Assembly: GCF_006539565.1 (NCBI RefSeq)
Contig: NZ_BJNG01000034.1
Coordinates: 1 to 64,000 of the forward strand
Source of the DNA: Pseudonocardia hydrocarbonoxydans
Lineage (GTDB): Bacteria > Actinomycetota > Actinomycetes > Mycobacteriales > Pseudonocardiaceae
Reading direction: 5' to 3'
DNA: 64,000 nucleotides
Position numbers and translations under genes: made by a program. A model generated the notes under the pieces. It did not search any database. It was not told where the DNA came from and saw nothing but the letters and a program-made list of their open reading frames with translations. How positions within the stretch are numbered: position 1 is the stretch's first letter; each line of letters starts with the position of its first letter. Shown here piece by piece: positions 36,118 through 44,473 of the stretch.

Positions 36118-36572
36118 CGGGCCGCGATCAGCGCCTGCGGCGCCGCCTGCTTGATCCGCGTGCGCAGCCAGCGCAGCTGGACCGCCGTCTCCCGCTCACA
36201 GGTACCGACGACGTCGAGGAGCTCGCGGTCGGCCAGTCCCTGCCCGGCCTGCCCCACGACGGTCCAGGTGATGTCGACGAACGAGGCGAGGGTGTAGAGG
36301 TCCTGCAGATCACGGAGCAGGCCCACCCCGCCACTGCGGGTCTCGCCGAGCCCGGCCGTGAGCAGCCGCTCGGGCTCGGTCTCGCGCCGCTCGTCGTGGC
36401 GCTCGACGACCGGGACGAGCGCGTCGGTGTGCCGGTCGCACTGCCGAGCGAGGACTTCGCAGAGGTGGAACACGTCGGGCTCGGCCGCGTGCCCGTCCCC
36501 GACCCGGCGGAACGCCTCGGCGAGTGTGTGCTCGGCGTGGTGCAGCAGGCCGAGGTAGGTGGCGAGATGCAT
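36114..36572 (-). CDS. predicted four-helix-bundle (ferritin/hemerythrin-like) protein
   Basis: 152 aa, all alpha. Helices carry paired His/Glu: LGLLHHAEHTLAEAF, FHLCEVLARQCDRHTDAL and VERHDERRETEPERLL, then LRDLQDLYTLASFVDITWTVV and RETAVQLRWLRTRIKQAA. The pattern suggests a metal-binding or structural bundle, but canonical ferritin ExxH motifs are not clear. Its ATG lies 1 nt after the molybdopterin enzyme stop, pointing to a partner role. Confidence 0.55.
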   Translation of the reverse strand: MHLATYLGLLHHAEHTLAEAFRRVGDGHAAEPDVFHLCEVLARQCDRHTDALVPVVERHDERRETEPERLLTAGLGETRSGGVGLLRDLQDLYTLASFVDITWTVVGQAGQGLADRELLDVVGTCERETAVQLRWLRTRIKQAAPQALIAAR

Positions 36573-36573
36573 G

Positions 36574-39108
36574 TCAGCTCCGGTCCGTGGCCTCGTGGCG
36601 GGGGACGCCCGGGGTGTGCTCCGGGGTGGGCGGTGCGGGCGGCGGCGCGGACTCGCCGACCCGCTCCTGCGTGGCCGCCCCCGGGCCACCGACGGTGCCG
36701 GCGACGGCGCCGGGCCGCGCGGGTGCGGACGCGGTCGTCGTCGGCGCGGCCGCGGGCCCCGTCCCGTCCGCGACCCGCACGACCCGGGCCGCGGCGACCT
36801 TGAACAGGGGCTGCTTGGACACCGGGTCCCATTCGGTCAGCGTCAGCTCGTTGGCCGCGTGCGGGTCGTCACCGGGGGCCCGCCCGGCCGGAGTGTCCCA
36901 GTAGCCGTAATGGAACGGCACGAACACCACCCCGTCGCGTCCGCGGCCGATCCGGGCCGGGGCCTGGACCGACCCGCGCGGGGACTCCACGCACAGCACG
37001 TCGCCCTCGGCGACCCCGAGTCGGGCCGCGTCGGCGACCGACAGCTCGACCCAGGGTTCCGGCGCCGCCCGCCGCAACTGCCGGGACCGCCCGGTCTTGG
37101 TGCGGGTGTGGAACTGGTAGGCGGTGCGCCCACTGATCACCGCGAAGGGGTACTCGTCGTCGGGCGCCTCGGGCGCGGCGGTGTACGGCGACCCCTTCAG
37201 CAGTGCCCGGCCCCGCACGTCCAGGGCCCGGTAGGTCCGCTCGTCGAGCGAACCGCCGGTGAGCAGGTCGTGGCCGTAGCTCTCGCACACCCCGGGGTCG
37301 GTGGGGAACACCCCGTCGGCGTAGAGCCGGTCGGTGCCCTCGGGGTGCTCGTCGTTGCACGGCCACGGGATGCCGCTGCCGCCGCGCAGCTTCTCGTAGG
37401 ACAGCCCGGTGTAGTCGCACAGCCGCCCCCGCGTGCACTCCCGCCACGCCGCGAACGCACCCTCCGGGTCGGTCCAGGCGATCAGGGGTGCGCCGTCCCG
37501 GTCGCGCAGGTCCATCCGCCGGGCGTAGTCCAGGAAGATGTCGAGATCGCTGCGCGCCTCGCCGGGCGGGTCGACGGCCCGGTCCGACAAGTGCACCGTG
37601 CGGTTGACGTTGGTGAAGGTGCCCTGCTTCTCCCCCCACATCGCCGCGGGCAGCACCACGTCGGCGTACTGGGCGGTCTCGGTGAGGAACCCGTCCTGGA
37701 CGACGACGAACAGGTCCTCGCGGGCGAGGATCGCCCGGATCCGGGCCAGCTCGGGCATCGACACGGCCGGGTTGGTCGCCGAGATCCACAGCAGCCGGAT
37801 CGAGCCCTGCTCGGCGTAGCGCCACAGCTGCATCGCGTGCGTCGGCGGGGCCCAGTGCGGGATGGTCAAGGGGTCGACGTTCCACAGCCGCGCGAGCTGG
37901 TCGATGTGCTCGGCGTCGTCCCAGTTGCGGAACCCGGGCAGGTCGCCGTCGGCGCCGCACTCGCGGGTGTTCTGCGCGGTGGGCTGGCCGTTCATCTGCA
38001 GGATCCCGCAGCCGGGCCGGCCGATCATGCCGCGCAGCAGGTGCAGGTTGTTCACCTGACAGGCGGCCGCAGTGGCCTGGTGGGACTGGTAGAACCCCTG
38101 CAGCACCGTCGACAGCACCCGGGGCGAGGTCCCGAAGATCTCCGCGGCGCGGCGCACGTCGGAGGCCGGCACCCGGCAGATCTTCGCCGCCACCTCCGGG
38201 GTGTAGGGCTCCACCGTCGCGGCCAGCTCGTCGAACCCGAGGGTATGGGCGTACACGTAGTCCCGGTCGGCCCAGCCCCGGTGGATCACCTCGCGCACCA
38301 GCGCGTTCATCAGCGCCATGTTCGTGCCCGGCATCGGCGCGAGGTGCACCCCGCCGGTCGCGACCGCCGCCTCCGCGACCGGGGTCGTCCGCGGGTCCAC
38401 CGCGACCACCCGCGGCGGATCGGCACCGTGCACCCGGTCCAGCACCCGGGCCCACAGCACGGTCTGGGTCTCGGCCATGTTGTGGCCGAACAGGAAGATC
38501 GCGTCGCAGGACTCGATGTCGGTGTAGCTGCCCGGCTGGCCGTCGGAGCCGAAGCTCTCCTTCATCGCCGCGGCCGCGGTCGCGGTGCACAGCCGGGTGT
38601 TGCCGTCCATGTGCGGGGTGCCGATACCGGCCTTCCCGATCACCGCCAGGGTGTAGTACTCCTCGAGGAACAGCTGCCCGCTCGTGTAGAAGCCGTGCGA
38701 GAGCGGGCCCACATCGTCCAGCAGCGCGCGGGAACGCTCCACGATCCGCCCCATCGCGGTGTCCCAGTCGGACTTCACCAGCTCGCCGTTCTCGCGCACG
38801 AGCGGACGGGTCAACCGGTCGCTGCGGCTCCACTGCCACGACCCGTACAGGCCCTTCGGACCCAGCCGACCGTGGTTGACCGTGTCCTGCGCCCGCCCGC
38901 GCACGCCGACCATGCGGCCGTCCTTGACCGCGATGTCGCACGCGCAGCCGTTGCTGCACAGCACGCACGCCGACTGCACCCAGCGGTCCACGTCGGCCTC
39001 GCCCACATCGCCGTCCAGATGCATGTCCACCCGCACCGGCCACGACTCGTCCCTGGCGTGCGGGGTTCGAGCGCCCCAGATGTCGCTGATGCGGTCTGCC
39101 TCGTCCAT
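36574..39108 (-). CDS. molybdopterin oxidoreductase, NapA/formate-dehydrogenase-like catalytic subunit
   Basis: 844 aa, no Tat signal, so cytoplasmic. Cys48, Cys51 and Cys55 form the start of the 4Fe-4S motif, but the usual fourth Cys is replaced by Gly in NHGRLGPKG (family: LxCxKG). The segment NTRLCTATAAAAMKESFGS with DIESCDAIFLFGHNMAETQ closely parallels NapA, making the Cys in RLC the likely Mo ligand. C-terminal molybdopterin-binding domain is seen from VELSVADAARLGVAEGD to FVPFHYGYWD, followed by a disordered Pro/Ala tail of about 65 residues. First gene of the 12-gene operon; substrate (nitrate, formate or other) is not decided. Confidence 0.85.
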   Translation of the reverse strand: MDEADRISDIWGARTPHARDESWPVRVDMHLDGDVGEADVDRWVQSACVLCSNGCACDIAVKDGRMVGVRGRAQDTVNHGRLGPKGLYGSWQWSRSDRLTRPLVRENGELVKSDWDTAMGRIVERSRALLDDVGPLSHGFYTSGQLFLEEYYTLAVIGKAGIGTPHMDGNTRLCTATAAAAMKESFGSDGQPGSYTDIESCDAIFLFGHNMAETQTVLWARVLDRVHGADPPRVVAVDPRTTPVAEAAVATGGVHLAPMPGTNMALMNALVREVIHRGWADRDYVYAHTLGFDELAATVEPYTPEVAAKICRVPASDVRRAAEIFGTSPRVLSTVLQGFYQSHQATAAACQVNNLHLLRGMIGRPGCGILQMNGQPTAQNTRECGADGDLPGFRNWDDAEHIDQLARLWNVDPLTIPHWAPPTHAMQLWRYAEQGSIRLLWISATNPAVSMPELARIRAILAREDLFVVVQDGFLTETAQYADVVLPAAMWGEKQGTFTNVNRTVHLSDRAVDPPGEARSDLDIFLDYARRMDLRDRDGAPLIAWTDPEGAFAAWRECTRGRLCDYTGLSYEKLRGGSGIPWPCNDEHPEGTDRLYADGVFPTDPGVCESYGHDLLTGGSLDERTYRALDVRGRALLKGSPYTAAPEAPDDEYPFAVISGRTAYQFHTRTKTGRSRQLRRAAPEPWVELSVADAARLGVAEGDVLCVESPRGSVQAPARIGRGRDGVVFVPFHYGYWDTPAGRAPGDDPHAANELTLTEWDPVSKQPLFKVAAARVVRVADGTGPAAAPTTTASAPARPGAVAGTVGGPGAATQERVGESAPPPAPPTPEHTPGVPRHEATDRS

Positions 39109-39117
39109 ACCGCTCGC

Positions 39118-39142
39118 GTACCCCGGCCACCGGCGCCCAACC
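39118..39142 (-). promoter_or_regulatory. SigB/SigF-type promoter of the molybdopterin/Nuo operon, GGTT-N15-GGGTAC
   Basis: Minus strand: GGTT (39142-39139), 15 nt, GGGTAC (39123-39118), 9 nt, ATG 39108. No Shine-Dalgarno precedes the ATG, which fits a leaderless message. Predicted to drive about 11.7 kb of coupled genes. Confidence 0.65.
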
Positions 39143-39551
39143 ACGCACGTCCCACAGACGTGGACCACGATTCCCGTCGCAGCCAGCCCAGCGCTCCGTG
39201 CTGCCCCTCGTCGCAGGCCGACGGGCCCGCACCGGCCGTCGCGGTGCTCATACCGATCGTCGTCGTGCACAGGTCCCACCCGCTCGCCACGGCACCCCGG
39301 TGGGGCCGAGCCGACCGTCTTGCCGGACGGCCGCCACCGACGGATGATCGACGCCTTCGGGCCGGCCGGCGGCGAACAGCCGGCCCGCTGTCGCCATACA
39401 CGTCGGGATCGGCTCCGGGGACGAGGCGGTCGCCGCCCCGGACCGCATCCGGCCGCGGAGCCGCGTACTGGCCGCAGGACAGCAAGAGGCCGGAACTCGT
39501 CATGCTCCCCGCCCACCCGCCTCGCCGCCGAACCAGTCACCGCAGACACCG
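39143..39551. other. intergenic region without recognised gene
   Basis: About 410 nt between two divergent SigB-type promoters. Short open frames exist on both strands but none has family similarity, a ribosome binding site or codon pattern I would trust. No strong hairpin noticed. Confidence 0.6.
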
Positions 39552-39576
39552 GTTTCGCGGGCCACCCGCCGGGTAG
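39552..39576 (+). promoter_or_regulatory. SigB/SigF-type promoter, GTTT-N15-GGGTAG
   Basis: GTTT at 39552-39555, 15 nt, GGGTAG at 39571-39576, 9 nt, ATG 39586. Best -35 match of the set and the same spacing to the start codon. Confidence 0.62.
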
Positions 39577-39585
39577 GCCGCCGGT

Positions 39586-39981
39586 ATGGAGGACAACCAC
39601 ATCACCGACGAGCGGGCCCGTTCGTTCGTGGCCCCGCTGCGCCGGTTCGAGCAGGACGCCGACCCCGCGCCGCTCGCCGCCCTGTCCGCGGACCGGGCGT
39701 CCCTGTCCCGGCTCGACGCGCGGGGCGAGCGCACCGACGCCGCGGCGTTCTGGCCCGGGTACCGCGACCAGTTCCACCGGCTGACCACCGGGTTCGTGAA
39801 CACGGTGGACGGCGGCGGCCTGGTGGCCCCGGAACGGACCACCGCGACACTCACCGACGACCGCCCCCTGCCCCACCGCGGAGTCCTAGACCTCGGCGAC
39901 GACGCCGTCGTGGCCCTGCACACCTCCGACGACTCGGCTGCGTCCACCCCGATCCCGGCCCGGGTGGTGTGGGCACGGTGA
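39586..39981 (+). CDS. SnoaL-like / NTF2-fold small protein
   Basis: 131 aa. The order of a long N-terminal helix (RSFVAPLRRFEQDADPAPLAAL), an aromatic-rich middle (AAFWPGYRDQFHRL) and short final strands resembles NTF2/SnoaL-like proteins, but conservation is modest. Preceded by a SigB-type promoter; overlaps the next small gene by 4 nt. Confidence 0.6.
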   Translation: MEDNHITDERARSFVAPLRRFEQDADPAPLAALSADRASLSRLDARGERTDAAAFWPGYRDQFHRLTTGFVNTVDGGGLVAPERTTATLTDDRPLPHRGVLDLGDDAVVALHTSDDSAASTPIPARVVWAR

Positions 39982-40154
39982 CGACGCGCGGTCCCGACCC
40001 GGCACATCCCGACCCGCCGTGGAGCGAGCACGACATCGACGAGACGATCCGGCGCCAACGCGAACTGGACGTCGCCAACGACTGCCCGCCTGGGCCCCGG
40101 GCCGAGCCGCCCGGCGAACCCGCGCGGGCGGCGGACGACCCCGACGGCCCGTAG
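39978..40154 (+). CDS. 58-aa hydrophilic small protein
   Basis: GTG 39978 overlaps the SnoaL-like stop (GTGA). Residues SEHDIDETIRRQRELDVAND form one charged helix within Pro-rich flanks. Unknown function; tight coupling and operon position support it. Confidence 0.48.
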   Translation: MTTRGPDPAHPDPPWSEHDIDETIRRQRELDVANDCPPGPRAEPPGEPARAADDPDGP

Positions 40155-40169
40155 CCGTCCCGTCGACGG

Positions 40170-40191
40170 CCCGGCGCCGTGCGGTGCCGGG
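40170..40191. terminator. hairpin between convergent genes
   Basis: CCCGGCGCC (40170-40178) pairs with GGTGCCGGG (40183-40191) at 8 of 9 positions with a 4-nt loop. It lies between the 58-aa gene and the convergent P450 gene and may serve both. Confidence 0.6.
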
Positions 40192-40221
40192 TCCAGGACG
40201 GGGACCGCGGCCCGGAACCGG

Positions 40222-41616
40222 TCAGACCGGTGAGCTCGGTGAGACCGCCAGGCTCAGCGTGAACGGGTCCAGCCCGCGCGGCAGCGGCCGGGACCCGTGC
40301 AGCACCGACGGATCCACGCGGTGCGCGCGGCCATCCAGCACCGCAGCCAGGAACGTGCTGGTGGTGAACAGCACGAGCTCGCGGGCGGGGCAGGTCCCCG
40401 GGCCACCGCTGAACGGCATGGACGACCAGTCCTCGACAGCCCGGTCCTCCCGACCCCCGGCGTCGAGCCACTGGTCCGGGGCGAACCGGTCGGCGTCGGG
40501 CCGCGAGCGGTCGTCGCGATGGAAGTACCAGGTGGGGATGAGTAGAGCGCTGCCCGCCGGCAGCGGGGCGCCGGCCCACCGGGTCTCGACGGTGGAGTCG
40601 CGCAGCAGCAGCGGGGTGGTGGGCCACAGCCGCAGCGCCTCCAGCACCGCGGCCCGCAGCCGCGGCAGCTCGCGGGGGCCCGACGGGTCGCCGGCGCCGG
40701 ACTCGGCCCGTACCCGGCCCGCCTCCTCCGGATGCGCGGCCAGCAGGGCGAGTGCGCGCATGTTCGCCGCGCCGGCCGCGTCGTAGGCGAACAGCCAGTG
40801 CGGGACCTGACCGGCGGGGTCGGTGACCGCCGAGCCGGGGGCGGCCGCGAACATGGCCGCCAGGCTGCCCGGCTCCGCCCGGTCCACGTGGGCGCGCAGG
40901 CGGGTGTCGAACCGCTCACGCAGAGCCCGGGTCCCGCCGTGCGGGCGCAGGTAGGCCCAGTTGCCCGCGGACCGCAGCGTCTCCAGCATGTCGGTCAGTT
41001 CCGCGTCATCGCGGGCGCCGTCGCCCAGCACGGTCCGGCGCACCACCCGCCACCACCCGACGAACAGCGTGTCCCAGTCGAGCCGGCCGGACCCGTCGGC
41101 CGCTGCCCGCACCAATGCCGCCTCCTCCCGGGCCGCCCGCACCATCGCCGTGGCCTGGCTGTGCACCGGGGTGCCGCTGTCGAGCACCGACTCGTTGAAC
41201 CGACGCCGGTCGGCGCGCGCCTCCCCGCTGGAGATCAGCACGGCGTGCGGCTGGAAGTGGCCCAGCGCGCCCCGCTTCTCCCGGTTGGCAGGGGCGAAGG
41301 GCTCCGGCGTCTCCGACAGCACCCGCGCCACGTCCGGGCGGTCGAGGACGACCGCCATCGACCGGCCGGGGACGCGCAGCCGCAGCGGGCCGGGCCCGTA
41401 GCGCTCGCGCATCCGCTGCAGGATGCGCACCCCGCGGTCGTCGGTCCGCAGCCGCCCCGCGAGGGCGACCACCCGGCGCCGGCGCAGGATCGCGCCCTGG
41501 GCCACGATCGGCAGCACCGCCCCGGCCAGCACCCGCCCGGTGTCGGCCCAACTCGCCACGGGCAGCGGGCCGGCCGCGGGGTCGGGAGGCCGGTGGGCGG
41601 GCACGGTCTGCGACAT
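40222..41616 (-). CDS. cytochrome P450
   Basis: 464 aa. Heme-ligand segment is FSGGPGTCPARELV, with Cys as thiolate; the ExxR motif is in LEALRLWP, and the I helix is WLFAYDAAGAANMRALALLAA, where the usual acid-Thr pair is missing (Ala-Ala-Asn). ATG 41616 is the probable start; no clear Shine-Dalgarno. Upstream, GTTT-N15-GGTTAC on the minus strand is one base off the SigB-type element. Substrate unknown; no redox partner nearby. Confidence 0.85.
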   Translation of the reverse strand: MSQTVPAHRPPDPAAGPLPVASWADTGRVLAGAVLPIVAQGAILRRRRVVALAGRLRTDDRGVRILQRMRERYGPGPLRLRVPGRSMAVVLDRPDVARVLSETPEPFAPANREKRGALGHFQPHAVLISSGEARADRRRFNESVLDSGTPVHSQATAMVRAAREEAALVRAAADGSGRLDWDTLFVGWWRVVRRTVLGDGARDDAELTDMLETLRSAGNWAYLRPHGGTRALRERFDTRLRAHVDRAEPGSLAAMFAAAPGSAVTDPAGQVPHWLFAYDAAGAANMRALALLAAHPEEAGRVRAESGAGDPSGPRELPRLRAAVLEALRLWPTTPLLLRDSTVETRWAGAPLPAGSALLIPTWYFHRDDRSRPDADRFAPDQWLDAGGREDRAVEDWSSMPFSGGPGTCPARELVLFTTSTFLAAVLDGRAHRVDPSVLHGSRPLPRGLDPFTLSLAVSPSSPV

Positions 41617-41788
41617 CAGGAGGACACGTCCTTGTGGTTCGGGTGCGGTGACGTCGACGGAGTAACCGGCCCGGACCGCGGCAAACCCGGCGGCCGGGCG
41701 CCGAGCAGCGCCCGGACCTGTCCGGCGACGACCAACGGGCGGCCTCACCGTGACCGGGGCCCGACCCCGGCGTCCGATCCCACCCGGG

Positions 41789-42475
41789 TCAGCCGCGGGG
41801 CAGGATCGCGGAGACGGCGAGCGAGTTGCTCACCACCGCGGCCATGGTGCGCGCGACCGCCGACGCGGCGGCCGAGGCGCCCCAGTCGCCCTTCTCGAGG
41901 GCCGTCGCGCGGGCGATGACGGGGCCGTTCCACGGGATCTCCCGGTGCAGCGTCACCAGCCATCCGCTCGCCGACAGCAGCGCCGCGAGTGCCGCCGTGC
42001 GCGGGTCGGGCTCCACGCCGTCCACCAGCACGGCCCGCACCCGCCCGACGAGCTCCGCCCGGCGGCCCGTGGCCCCTTCGCGCAGCGTCGTCGAGGTGAA
42101 CAGGCCCAGCACCTTCCTGGACGACCGCAACAGGTCCCCGCGCCCGACGAGCCGGTCGAGCACCGGCCCGCGCAGGGGTGGCCCGACGGCCGCCAGCACG
42201 GTCTGCACGTTCCGCGGCTTCCCGGCGACGTAGTCCCAGGCGGACCGCAGCAGCACGTCCCCGGGAGGGGCGTCCCCGGCGGCGTGGACGACGGTCCCGC
42301 GCAGCCCGGCGTCCTCGACCCCGGCCAGCCCGAGCTGGGCGAGCTCGGCGAGCAACGCACCGCCCAGCAGGTAGTACAGCGTGCCCTCACCCGCGATCGT
42401 CCCCGACGACGGGTCGAACAGCAGCAGCATGAGGTCCTCGGCCAGCAGCGGCCCGGCGGCCTTTTCAGGAGTCAC
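41789..42475 (-). CDS. GPP34 family protein (GOLPH3/Vps74-like)
   Basis: 228 aa: LLAEDLMLLLFDPSSG at the N terminus, LLGGALLAELAQLGL, and a C-terminal VARTMAAVVSNSLAVSA are the pattern of bacterial GPP34 phosphoinositide-binding-like proteins, common in actinomycetes. GTG 42475 overlaps the peptidase stop by 4 nt. Role in bacteria is not established; perhaps membrane-surface binding. Confidence 0.85.
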   Translation of the reverse strand: MTPEKAAGPLLAEDLMLLLFDPSSGTIAGEGTLYYLLGGALLAELAQLGLAGVEDAGLRGTVVHAAGDAPPGDVLLRSAWDYVAGKPRNVQTVLAAVGPPLRGPVLDRLVGRGDLLRSSRKVLGLFTSTTLREGATGRRAELVGRVRAVLVDGVEPDPRTAALAALLSASGWLVTLHREIPWNGPVIARATALEKGDWGASAAASAVARTMAAVVSNSLAVSAILPRG

Positions 42476-44427
42476 GATGCCCCCGCCCGTCCGCCGAGGT
42501 GGGCGGCGAGGTGCCGCTCGATCGCGCGGAAGAGCATGACCTGGTTCTCCGGGTTCTCGAAGCCGTGGCCCTCGTCGTCGGCGACGAGGTACTCGACGGG
42601 CACGCCGCGCTCGCGCAGCGGGGCGACGATGTTGTCGGACTCGGCCTGCACCACGCGCACGTCGTTGGCGCCCTGGGCGACCAGCAGCGGGGTGCGGATC
42701 CTCTCGACCATGGTGATCGGCGAGCGGCGGCGCATGTCGGCCAGTGCCGCGGGATCGTCGGGGTCACCGACGTAGGCGATCCAGTTGTTGGTCATGTTCG
42801 CCCGCACGAACGGCGGCAGCGTGGCCAGGAAGTTGGCCAGATCGGAGATGCCGACGTAGTCGACGGCGGCGGCGAACTTCTCCGGTGTCACGGTGACCCC
42901 GACGAGCGCGGCGTAGCCGCCGTAGGACCCGCCGACGATGCCCAGGCGCTGCGGGTCGGCGTAGCCCTGCGCGACCGCCCAGTCGACGGCGTCGATCAGG
43001 TCGTCGTGCATCGCTCCCGCGAACTCGCCGATCGCCGCGGTCAGGTGCCGGCGCCCGTAGCCGGTCGACCCCCGGAAGTTGACCCGCAGCACGGCATAGC
43101 CGCGGTTGGCCAGGAACTGCACGGCCGCGCCGTACCCCCACGTGTCGTGCATCCACGGTCCGCCGTGCACCAGCAGCACCAGCGGCAGGTCCCGCGGCTG
43201 CACCCCGACGGGCAGCGTGAGGAACCCGTGCAGCGGCAGACCGTCGCGGGCCGGGAACCGGACCGCGGTCGTCGGCGCGAGGTCCGCGGGGTCCACGCGC
43301 CCGTCGCGGAACAGCAGGCGCGCCTCGCCGGTGGAGTGGTCGTAGAACCACGTCGTCGGGGGCTCGCGGTCGTGCAGGAACGTGGCGACCCAGCGCTGCT
43401 CGGCCACATCCGAGCTCACCCAGCCCAGCACGCCGTCGGTGAGCCCCCCCAGCGCGGCCTGGACCTCCGCGAAGTGCGGGTCGATCGCCACGACCTGCGG
43501 CCGGTCGCCGGTGAAGCGGGCGGCGATCACCTCCCCGGTGCGCCTGCTCGCGAACACCGTCGGCGGCAGCGTGTCGGAGGCGGCGCTGAGGGTGTCGAGG
43601 CTGTGCCCGTCCACGGCGGCGACGACGGTCCGCTCGCCGGTGTCGCGGTCCAGGCGGAGCAGGCGCAGGTCGTCGGAGTCGTGGTGGTCGCCGAGCAGGG
43701 CGCCGCTGCCGTCGGGCAGCGGGAGCACGAACACCCCCATCGGGTGCGCAGGCCCGTCGAGGCGGTGCAGCAGGCGCCGCTCCCCGGTCCCGCGGTCGAC
43801 CGCGTGGATCTCGTGGGTGCCGTCGCCGTCCTTCGAGACGAACCAGGCCGGGCGGCCGTCGCGGTCGAGGAGGAAGAACTCGGTCGGGTCGTCGCGCTCG
43901 ACGACCGGGGTGGTCGCACCGGTGGCGACGTCGAGGCGGTACACGTCGACGTAGAGCGGCCGGGGGTTCATCCAGACCAGGGCGGCGCCGGGCACCGTGG
44001 TCTCGGCGTCGACGGCGAACACCCGCGACCCCGGGTCCATCGGCGTCAGGTCGACCGCCGGCCCGTCCGGGGCGTCCAGATCCACCCGGAACAGGTGCCA
44101 GTCCTCGTTCCCGTCGGTGTCCTGCAGGTACAGCAGGAAGCGCGGGTCGTCGGTCCAGTGGTAGGTGGAGATGCCGCGCCGGGAGTCGTGGGTGACCGCG
44201 ACGGCGTCGTCGTGGGACTCCTCGACGCCGCGCACCCAGACGTTGCGCCGTCCGCGGTGCGGGGCCAGATAGGCGATCCGGGTGCCGTCGGGGGAGATCG
44301 ACGGGCTCGAGAACCGCGGGTCGGCGAACAGGGTCTCCACGTCGATCAGCGCGGGCCGCCGATCGGTCGGACGCCCGCTCGTGGTCGTCTCGCTGCGTCG
44401 TTCGGGATTCACGGCGTCATCGCACAC
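42472..44427 (-). CDS. S9 family prolyl oligopeptidase-like peptidase
   Basis: 651 aa: an N-terminal beta-propeller (repeats such as RIAYLAPHRGRRNVWV, HWTDDPRFLLYLQDTDG) and a C-terminal alpha/beta hydrolase. Catalytic Ser in GGSYGGY, Asp in AQGANDVRV, His in DDEGHGFENPEN. No signal peptide, so cytoplasmic. Starts at GTG 44427 or GTG 44412. Acyl-aminoacyl-peptidase/dipeptidyl-peptidase type activity is expected. Confidence 0.9.
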   Translation of the reverse strand: MCDDAVNPERRSETTTSGRPTDRRPALIDVETLFADPRFSSPSISPDGTRIAYLAPHRGRRNVWVRGVEESHDDAVAVTHDSRRGISTYHWTDDPRFLLYLQDTDGNEDWHLFRVDLDAPDGPAVDLTPMDPGSRVFAVDAETTVPGAALVWMNPRPLYVDVYRLDVATGATTPVVERDDPTEFFLLDRDGRPAWFVSKDGDGTHEIHAVDRGTGERRLLHRLDGPAHPMGVFVLPLPDGSGALLGDHHDSDDLRLLRLDRDTGERTVVAAVDGHSLDTLSAASDTLPPTVFASRRTGEVIAARFTGDRPQVVAIDPHFAEVQAALGGLTDGVLGWVSSDVAEQRWVATFLHDREPPTTWFYDHSTGEARLLFRDGRVDPADLAPTTAVRFPARDGLPLHGFLTLPVGVQPRDLPLVLLVHGGPWMHDTWGYGAAVQFLANRGYAVLRVNFRGSTGYGRRHLTAAIGEFAGAMHDDLIDAVDWAVAQGYADPQRLGIVGGSYGGYAALVGVTVTPEKFAAAVDYVGISDLANFLATLPPFVRANMTNNWIAYVGDPDDPAALADMRRRSPITMVERIRTPLLVAQGANDVRVVQAESDNIVAPLRERGVPVEYLVADDEGHGFENPENQVMLFRAIERHLAAHLGGRAGAS

Positions 44428-44473
44428 CGTGCCGTTCCGGCACAGTCAAGCCCGGTCCGCCGATCGTGGCTCC

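Noticed and set aside
39248-39448. 66-codon minus-strand frame in the 39.1-39.5 kb gap
   Set aside because: No ribosome binding site, no similarity, and lies upstream of the operon promoter.
36559-39576. 1005-codon plus-strand open frame opposite the molybdopterin oxidoreductase
   Set aside because: Antisense shadow; no family similarity while the opposite strand has clear motifs.
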